From Candidatus Zixiibacteriota bacterium (GTDB lineage: Bacteria > Zixibacteria > MSB-5A5 > GN15 > FEB-12), in NCBI GenBank assembly GCA_029860345.1, contig JAOUBJ010000003.1:132709-196708 (forward strand): a stretch of 64,000 nt of DNA, in the 5' to 3' direction. The notes beneath the pieces were generated by a model that had not been told where the DNA came from, made no database searches, and was given only the letters and a program-made list of their open reading frames with translations. Position numbers and translations under genes: made by a program. Shown piece after piece: positions 59,177-64,000 of the stretch (its first letter is position 1; each line of letters starts with the position of its first letter).

Positions 59177-61003
59177 CTATTCCACAGTGACCGATTTGGC
59201 CAGATTGCGCGGTTGATCTACATGACAGCCACGCATCACGGCAATATGGTAAGCCAACAATTGAAGCGGGATGATCGACAACAGCGGTGTCAACAGCCGA
59301 TAGGTGTTGGGAATATAGATTACATGATTGACGCGCTCGGCAATCTCCGTGTCCCCTTCGGTGGCAATAGCAATGATCTTCCCTTTACGTGCCCGCACCT
59401 CAGCTATGTTGGACATTACCTTGTCATAGACCGGGTCCCGCAAAGCGATCACTACCACCGGCATGGAATCGTCGATCAAGGCGATGGGTCCGTGCTTCAT
59501 CTCGGCGGCTGGATATCCTTCGGCGTGTATGTATGAAATCTCCTTGAGTTTGAGCGCGCCCTCAAGGGCTGTAGGGAAATTTATACCACGACCAAGATAG
59601 AGGAAGTTGTTCGCCTTATAGTATTCGTCGGCGATCTTCTTAATCTGCTGTTCCGATTCCAGAATCCATTGCACCTGTTCGGGTATCTTTTGGATGGCGC
59701 CGATGATCTCCTGCCCCTGTTGCACCGAAAGATGACGCATTCGTCCCAACAACGTGGCGATCAAAGATACAACCATCACCTGATGTGTGAAGGCCTTGGT
59801 CGATGCCACTCCGATTTCCGGACCGGCATGGATGTAAACGCCGCCGTCCGATTCACGGGCAATGGTACTGCCGACGACATTGACCAGGCTGAGGACCGTG
59901 GCGCCGCGTTGTTTCGCTTCGCGCATCGCGGCCAGCGTGTCGGCCGTTTCACCGGACTGACTGATGGCAAACAGCAACGTGCTCTCATCTATGATTGGGG
60001 AACGATAGCGAAACTCCGAGGCGTATTCCACTTCAACAGGAACGCGCGCCAGTTCTTCTATCATGTACTCACCGATCAAGGAGGCATGCCAGGAGGTGCC
60101 GCAAGCAGTGACGATGATTCGCCTGATTCGTCTCAGTTCATCGATCTGCATATTGAGACCGTTGAGACGCGGTATGCCCTCCTCCCAACTCAGGCGACCA
60201 CGAAAAGCATTGGGAAGAGTGCTTGACTGCTCATGAATCTCCTTGAGCATGAAGTGGTCGTAACCTTCCTTTTCGATCTGGTCAAGGGTCCAACTCACTT
60301 CCTCAATGGGCGGGTCTATCTTGACGTTTTGGATCGTCGTCACTTCGAACCCGTCGATAGTGACGGTAGCGATTTCACCGTCAGTGAGGTAAACGACTTT
60401 ATTCGTGTGCTCAAGCATAGCCGACACATCGGAAGCAACGAAGTTCTCGCCTTCGCCACTGCCGAGCACCAGCGGTGACCCCATCCGTGCCGCCACAATC
60501 GTCTGAGGATGGCGTGACGATACGACCGCGATCCCATAGGTACCGTCCACTTGTGATAGAGCGACCCGCACGGCCTCAGTCAGATTGCCCGAGTAATTGA
60601 AGCGGACCAGATGGACCAGGACTTCGGTATCCGTGTCAGTCTTAAAAACGAAACCCTGCCGAACCAGGAATTCCCGAAGTGCGCGATGGTTCTCGATGAT
60701 ACCATTGTGTACCAGCGCGATTTCATGATCCGAATCGGTGTGCGGATGGGCGTTGATCTGGTTAGGTTCCCCGTGCGTAGCCCATCTCGTGTGAGCCATG
60801 CCGTGCGTACAGTTGCAATCGATCTCCTCAAGCGACTGTTCCAGCCGCGCAATCTTACCCGCCTCCTTGGCCACCGTCAACCCGGTCTCGGTCATCAAGG
60901 CAATACCGGCGGAATCATAACCGCGATACTCCAGTCGCTTCAGTCCGCTGATCAGAATCGGCATAGCCTGGCGATGTCCGACATATCCAACGATTCCACA
61001 CAT
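59177..61003 (-). CDS. glmS: glutamine-fructose-6-phosphate aminotransferase (isomerising)
   Basis: A 608-residue cytoplasmic enzyme making glucosamine-6-phosphate from fructose-6-phosphate and glutamine, the first step towards UDP-GlcNAc. The N-terminal Ntn-type glutaminase begins MCGIVGYVG (Cys2 is the nucleophile), with HTRWATHGEPNQINAHPH following. Two SIS domains form the C-terminal half (IVTACGTSWHASLIGEYMIE; FLYLGRGINFPTALEGALKL) and the chain ends NLAKSVTVE as in the family. GAGGGAAA precedes the ATG. It lies 15 bases after glmM. No glmS ribozyme is seen upstream, as expected for an internal gene. Confidence 0.97.
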   Translation of the reverse strand: MCGIVGYVGHRQAMPILISGLKRLEYRGYDSAGIALMTETGLTVAKEAGKIARLEQSLEEIDCNCTHGMAHTRWATHGEPNQINAHPHTDSDHEIALVHNGIIENHRALREFLVRQGFVFKTDTDTEVLVHLVRFNYSGNLTEAVRVALSQVDGTYGIAVVSSRHPQTIVAARMGSPLVLGSGEGENFVASDVSAMLEHTNKVVYLTDGEIATVTIDGFEVTTIQNVKIDPPIEEVSWTLDQIEKEGYDHFMLKEIHEQSSTLPNAFRGRLSWEEGIPRLNGLNMQIDELRRIRRIIVTACGTSWHASLIGEYMIEELARVPVEVEYASEFRYRSPIIDESTLLFAISQSGETADTLAAMREAKQRGATVLSLVNVVGSTIARESDGGVYIHAGPEIGVASTKAFTHQVMVVSLIATLLGRMRHLSVQQGQEIIGAIQKIPEQVQWILESEQQIKKIADEYYKANNFLYLGRGINFPTALEGALKLKEISYIHAEGYPAAEMKHGPIALIDDSMPVVVIALRDPVYDKVMSNIAEVRARKGKIIAIATEGDTEIAERVNHVIYIPNTYRLLTPLLSIIPLQLLAYHIAVMRGCHVDQPRNLAKSVTVE

Positions 61004-61018
61004 GCGATTTCCCTCGTC

Positions 61019-62380
61019 TTACTTAAACAATCCAATCACACTTCGTGACAGAGAGCGGCTCAACTCGGCCTCATCGGTTTCAACAATCAACCGAAAAATC
61101 GGCTCGGTGTTGGACGACCTTATCTGAAGCCAGCCTCGGTCAAAGTCAAAGCGCAGTCCGTCTCGGCGATCAAGACGCGAACGACCCAACAGGCGACTCG
61201 CAGTATTCTTCTCAAAACGGCTCAGCCGCTGTTTGAAATCAATCGGTAACTTCGCTTTTGACTTTATAGTATAGTATGTCGGCAAAGTTTCCACCAGCCC
61301 TGATAGAGTTATCTTCTGTTCGGCCAGACGCGACAGAACCAGCGCGGCGGCAATAAGGGCGTCACGACCGGCATGGAAGCTCGGGAAAATCACACCGCCG
61401 TTGCCTTCACCGCCAATCACTCCTTTCCGCCGGTGCATCATCTGGACAACATTGGCCTCACCCACTTTTGAGTAATGCACTTTGGACCCCATCGCCGTAG
61501 CGGCATCAGCCGTAACTTTCGACGTGGACAAATTGATAACGGTGGGACCATGGAGCTTGGAGAGCACCTGTTGGACGGCAATGGTCAAAGTGAGTTCCTC
61601 GCCGATGGGTCTGCCTCGTTCATCGACCAACGCCAACCGGTCGGCGTCCGGATCGCAGGCCATACCCAGATCGGCTCGGTGTTTCTTCACGGCGCGACCA
61701 AGCTGGCCAAGATTGGCCGGTGTTGGTTCCGGTTCGTGAACAAAGTTGCCGTCCTCCCTGCAATTAATCTCGATCACTTTCAGACCAAGTTCGCGCAGAA
61801 GCTTTGGAATTGCCCGGGAACCGGCGCCGTTGATGGCGTCGATCACGATCTTGAACTTCCGCTTCCTCACTGCAGCCCGGTTCACCGCTTTGGAGGCAAG
61901 GGTCATCTTGATATGCTGGTCGATCCACTCTGTTTGTGTCGAAATCCGCCCCAGCCGGGCGGCAGGTTTGTATGCAAACTTGCCGACAGTGAGAATCTTA
62001 TCCAGCTTATTATATTGCGCCGGTGTGATAAACTCGCCACGGTCATTGAAAAACTTGAGAGCGTTCCACGGAGCTGGATTATGCGAAGCAGTGACACAGA
62101 TACCGCCGGATGCTTTAAGTTTCTTCACAGCTATCTCGACCGTGGGCGTGGGGACGATACCGGTTTCGACGACATTGATACCAACCGAAGTCAGCCCGGA
62201 CGTAACGGCTCGCATGAATATCTCGCCCGACGGTCGGCTGTCTCGTCCGACCACTACCGTACCAGTCCTTAGCATGGTGCCGAAAGCAGCACCGTATTTT
62301 ACAACCAGTTCCGGATCAAGCCCGGCCCCAACGATCCCGCGAATACCGGAAGTAGATTTGATAAGAGTCTGTTTGGGCAT
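61019..62380 (-). CDS. glmM: phosphoglucosamine mutase
   Basis: A 453-residue member of the alpha-D-phosphohexomutase family that converts glucosamine-6-phosphate to the 1-phosphate. Active-site parts: TSGIRGIVG near the N terminus, the phosphoserine loop TASHNPAPWNALKFF, the metal loop DPDADR, the sugar loop GEGNGGVIFP, and the phosphate-binding RSSNTEPIFRLIVET. Some details (PAPWNALKF, RSSNTEP) recall phosphomannomutase/phosphoglucomutase relatives, but glmS directly downstream supports GlmM. It is the first gene of the glmM-glmS-GNAT-methyltransferase operon. No strong ribosome site. Confidence 0.88.
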   Translation of the reverse strand: MPKQTLIKSTSGIRGIVGAGLDPELVVKYGAAFGTMLRTGTVVVGRDSRPSGEIFMRAVTSGLTSVGINVVETGIVPTPTVEIAVKKLKASGGICVTASHNPAPWNALKFFNDRGEFITPAQYNKLDKILTVGKFAYKPAARLGRISTQTEWIDQHIKMTLASKAVNRAAVRKRKFKIVIDAINGAGSRAIPKLLRELGLKVIEINCREDGNFVHEPEPTPANLGQLGRAVKKHRADLGMACDPDADRLALVDERGRPIGEELTLTIAVQQVLSKLHGPTVINLSTSKVTADAATAMGSKVHYSKVGEANVVQMMHRRKGVIGGEGNGGVIFPSFHAGRDALIAAALVLSRLAEQKITLSGLVETLPTYYTIKSKAKLPIDFKQRLSRFEKNTASRLLGRSRLDRRDGLRFDFDRGWLQIRSSNTEPIFRLIVETDEAELSRSLSRSVIGLFK

Positions 62381-62481
62381 AGTCCATCAACGTTTAAGAT
62401 TGCTGCATTGTGAGTTACCTCGAGGAAAATAGCTGTTTGAAGACCAAAAACCAAGAATTCTTGTCGTGAGGATAGGTCCGG

Positions 62482-64000
62482 TTATGGACTTAGCTTAACC
62501 ACGTAGAGGTCGGTGGACTCGCTAAAGGAGCGTGTATAGCCGACCGCTATTATGGAGCCGTCGTCAAGTTCCGTCACGGCGTGGAATCTGTCGGCAGCAT
62601 CGCCACCAATCAAGAACTGATCTACCAACTCTCCGGATGCGTTGACCAATCCAAACCACGCCTGGCCGAACGAGCCACGGGTATACCCCACCGGGATAAA
62701 AGAACCGTCGGACAACTGAGCCAAGTCGACCGGATCAACCATCCAATGGCCGCTGTTTTGCCGCCAAAGCTGATTTCCACCTGTGTCCCAACTGGCAAAG
62801 AACTTGGTGTTTTCGCCACCGGCCATAGCAAAACCTCCGGAGCTTGTCGACACCATAGTCCCCGTCATCCATTCGGCATAGCCGCCGAACCAGTCGCCGT
62901 GAGATAATTTCGTCCACACCTCATTCTGCTGGACATCCAGCTTGGTCAGGAAACAATGGACTTCGGGCACACAATCTTCTGGTGGCCAAAATCGGCGTAT
63001 CCATGCAGTCCATGCAATCATGATCGATCCATCGGGCATTTGTGCCACGCTATTATAGACTCCTGATGACGAGTGACCATTGCAGTTGCTCGACCTGAAA
63101 TAGACATCGGCCCACACCGAATCTCCGGCGGCATCAGTCTTGACCACGTAGGCACCACCCATGCCGTATCCTGCCAGGATGTAGCCACCGTCACCAGCCG
63201 GCAACACCTCCAAAAAAGATTCATGGCTGTCCGCACCATGTGTCCGTTCCCACACTTTAGTCCCGGACGAGTTCAGTTTCACCAGCCAACCATCGTTCCC
63301 ACCCGCTCCGGCGGATTTGGTGAAACCAACCGCTGCAAAACCACCGTCGGGAGTGGCGATAATATCGTTAAACTGGTCTTCGGCTGCGCCGCCGAACGTC
63401 TTCTCCCACACTACATCACCGTCGGAGTCAATCTTAACCACATAGCCATCGAAATCCCCGGCCCCGGATGAGTTGGTTTTGCCGGCAATCACAATTCCGC
63501 CGTCGTTCGCGAGAGTGACAGCGTTCGCCTCGTCGGTATCCGCCCCGCCATAACTCTTCTGCCAAACCAGCGGACCGGGTAAGTAAACTTCCAGGTTTTC
63601 AGCAAGGGGTGACCAATTCAGTTTATCGTCGGCAGTGCGGATGGCGAAGTAGTAGATTACATCGTTCCCCAGATCAGTGACTGTAAATGTCTCCACCGAC
63701 CCTGAGCCCTGCGGCGCTGAAAGGCCGGCCACTTCGGTAGCGGCTGCCCAGGTTGCATCGTCGATAGGAGACTGTGAGTACCGTAAACTGTAAACGTGAG
63801 CTGTCCCCGAGGCACCATCATCACCGCTAGCCGTCCAAGTGAGAGTTACTGAAGTGTGAGTTGAATCCGTCACCTGTAGATCGGTGATGGCGTTCGGCGG
63901 TATCGTGTCGACCGGCGTAGTTAAGCTCACAACATTGGACAACCCCGACCAGTTGTTGTTTTCATCCACACTCTTGATGCCGAATGCGTATGCGGTTTCT
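62482..64000 (-). CDS. secreted FN3 and beta-propeller repeat protein, 5' end missing
   Basis: The frame is open to the right edge; the GTG at 63969 is only an internal codon, since ETAYAFGIKSVDENN reads through it as part of an FN3 domain. Visible order: end of one FN3 domain; a complete FN3 domain (IPPNAITDLQVTDSTHTSVT ... YYFAIRTADDKLNWSPLAEN); then six or seven repeats of the delta-60/PQQ-like propeller type (WQKSYGGADTDEANAV, WEKTFGGAAEDQFNDI, each with TxDGGFxxxG). It ends in DLYVVKLSP. Likely exported and surface-associated, but the signal peptide would lie beyond the window. It is on the same strand as glmM, 101 bases upstream of it. Confidence 0.85.
   Translation of the reverse strand, partial: ETAYAFGIKSVDENNNWSGLSNVVSLTTPVDTIPPNAITDLQVTDSTHTSVTLTWTASGDDGASGTAHVYSLRYSQSPIDDATWAAATEVAGLSAPQGSGSVETFTVTDLGNDVIYYFAIRTADDKLNWSPLAENLEVYLPGPLVWQKSYGGADTDEANAVTLANDGGIVIAGKTNSSGAGDFDGYVVKIDSDGDVVWEKTFGGAAEDQFNDIIATPDGGFAAVGFTKSAGAGGNDGWLVKLNSSGTKVWERTHGADSHESFLEVLPAGDGGYILAGYGMGGAYVVKTDAAGDSVWADVYFRSSNCNGHSSSGVYNSVAQMPDGSIMIAWTAWIRRFWPPEDCVPEVHCFLTKLDVQQNEVWTKLSHGDWFGGYAEWMTGTMVSTSSGGFAMAGGENTKFFASWDTGGNQLWRQNSGHWMVDPVDLAQLSDGSFIPVGYTRGSFGQAWFGLVNASGELVDQFLIGGDAADRFHAVTELDDGSIIAVGYTRSFSESTDLYVVKLSP

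Noticed and set aside
61004-61018. glmS ribozyme
   Set aside because: glmS is the second gene, only 15 bases after glmM, so there is no leader to hold the ribozyme.
61475-62272. A 265-codon plus-strand open frame
   Set aside because: Antisense to glmM, which has all catalytic motifs. The translation has no recognisable domain.
1-64000. tRNA, rRNA, insertion sequences, prophage
   Set aside because: I looked for tRNA-like cloverleaf ends, transposase or integrase motifs and phage structural genes and recognised none. A tRNA or covariance scan would be decisive.

Overview
The window reads as a chromosomal segment of an uncultured Gram-negative bacterium. The best guess is the FCB side of the tree, close to candidate phylum Zixibacteria. 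That is an inference from four traits: dockerin-like tails built on DISDLVYLVDFMFTGGPPP, PorV-like (UPF0164) barrels, numerous Ycf48/FN3/TSP3 secreted proteins, and a large set of multihaem cytochromes. No rRNA, tRNA, CRISPR array, prophage or insertion sequence was seen.

Layout. 1-4.4 kb: the 3'-truncated end of a secreted TSP3 protein, then pilT and a MshEN/receiver/HD/DUF4388 protein that overlap by one base. 4.4-12 kb: a bacteriohemerythrin, a cupredoxin-CHRD-dockerin secreted protein, a DUF1573 protein, an ECF sigma/anti-sigma pair and an orphan FtsX/MacB-type permease. 12.4-25 kb: the central block, five multihaem cytochromes and one outer-membrane barrel. 25-38.6 kb: mixed metabolism and envelope genes (ACT protein, phosphoesterase, kynB-kynU, nfo, lipoproteins, RidA, aldehyde dehydrogenase). 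38.9-41.8 kb: a pilV-pilW-pilX-like minor pilin operon. 41.9-51 kb: a barrel-SppA fusion, a DUF4097 protein and an RNA methyltransferase in one overlapping operon, then a patatin-BamA protein, a Ycf48 lipoprotein and a PorV-like barrel. 51.4-57.5 kb: an HMA metal-binding protein, arsC, a TPR histidine kinase, alkC and two small barrels. 57.7-62.4 kb: operon glmM-glmS-GNAT-methyltransferase. 62.5-64 kb: a secreted FN3/propeller protein cut by the right edge.

How it works together. The 12.4-25 kb block has the parts of a complete extracellular electron transfer route: a NapC/NrfH-like membrane cytochrome (7 haem motifs), an MtrA-like periplasmic cytochrome (11), an MtrB/PioB-like porin, a lipoprotein cytochrome (14), and two divergent CbcL-like proteins that fuse 11 or 19 c-haems to a membrane cytochrome b. 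That is 62 c-type haem sites by my count. Quinol electrons could pass from the inner membrane through the periplasm and the porin-cytochrome conduit to an outside acceptor. Direction and acceptor cannot be read from sequence.

The gaps also hold compound palindromic repeats (near 12.1, 19.5, 33.6, 51.1 and 56.0 kb). One more lies in frame inside the methyltransferase gene at 58.3 kb. These look like a dispersed, non-autonomous repeat population; no transposase for them is in the window.
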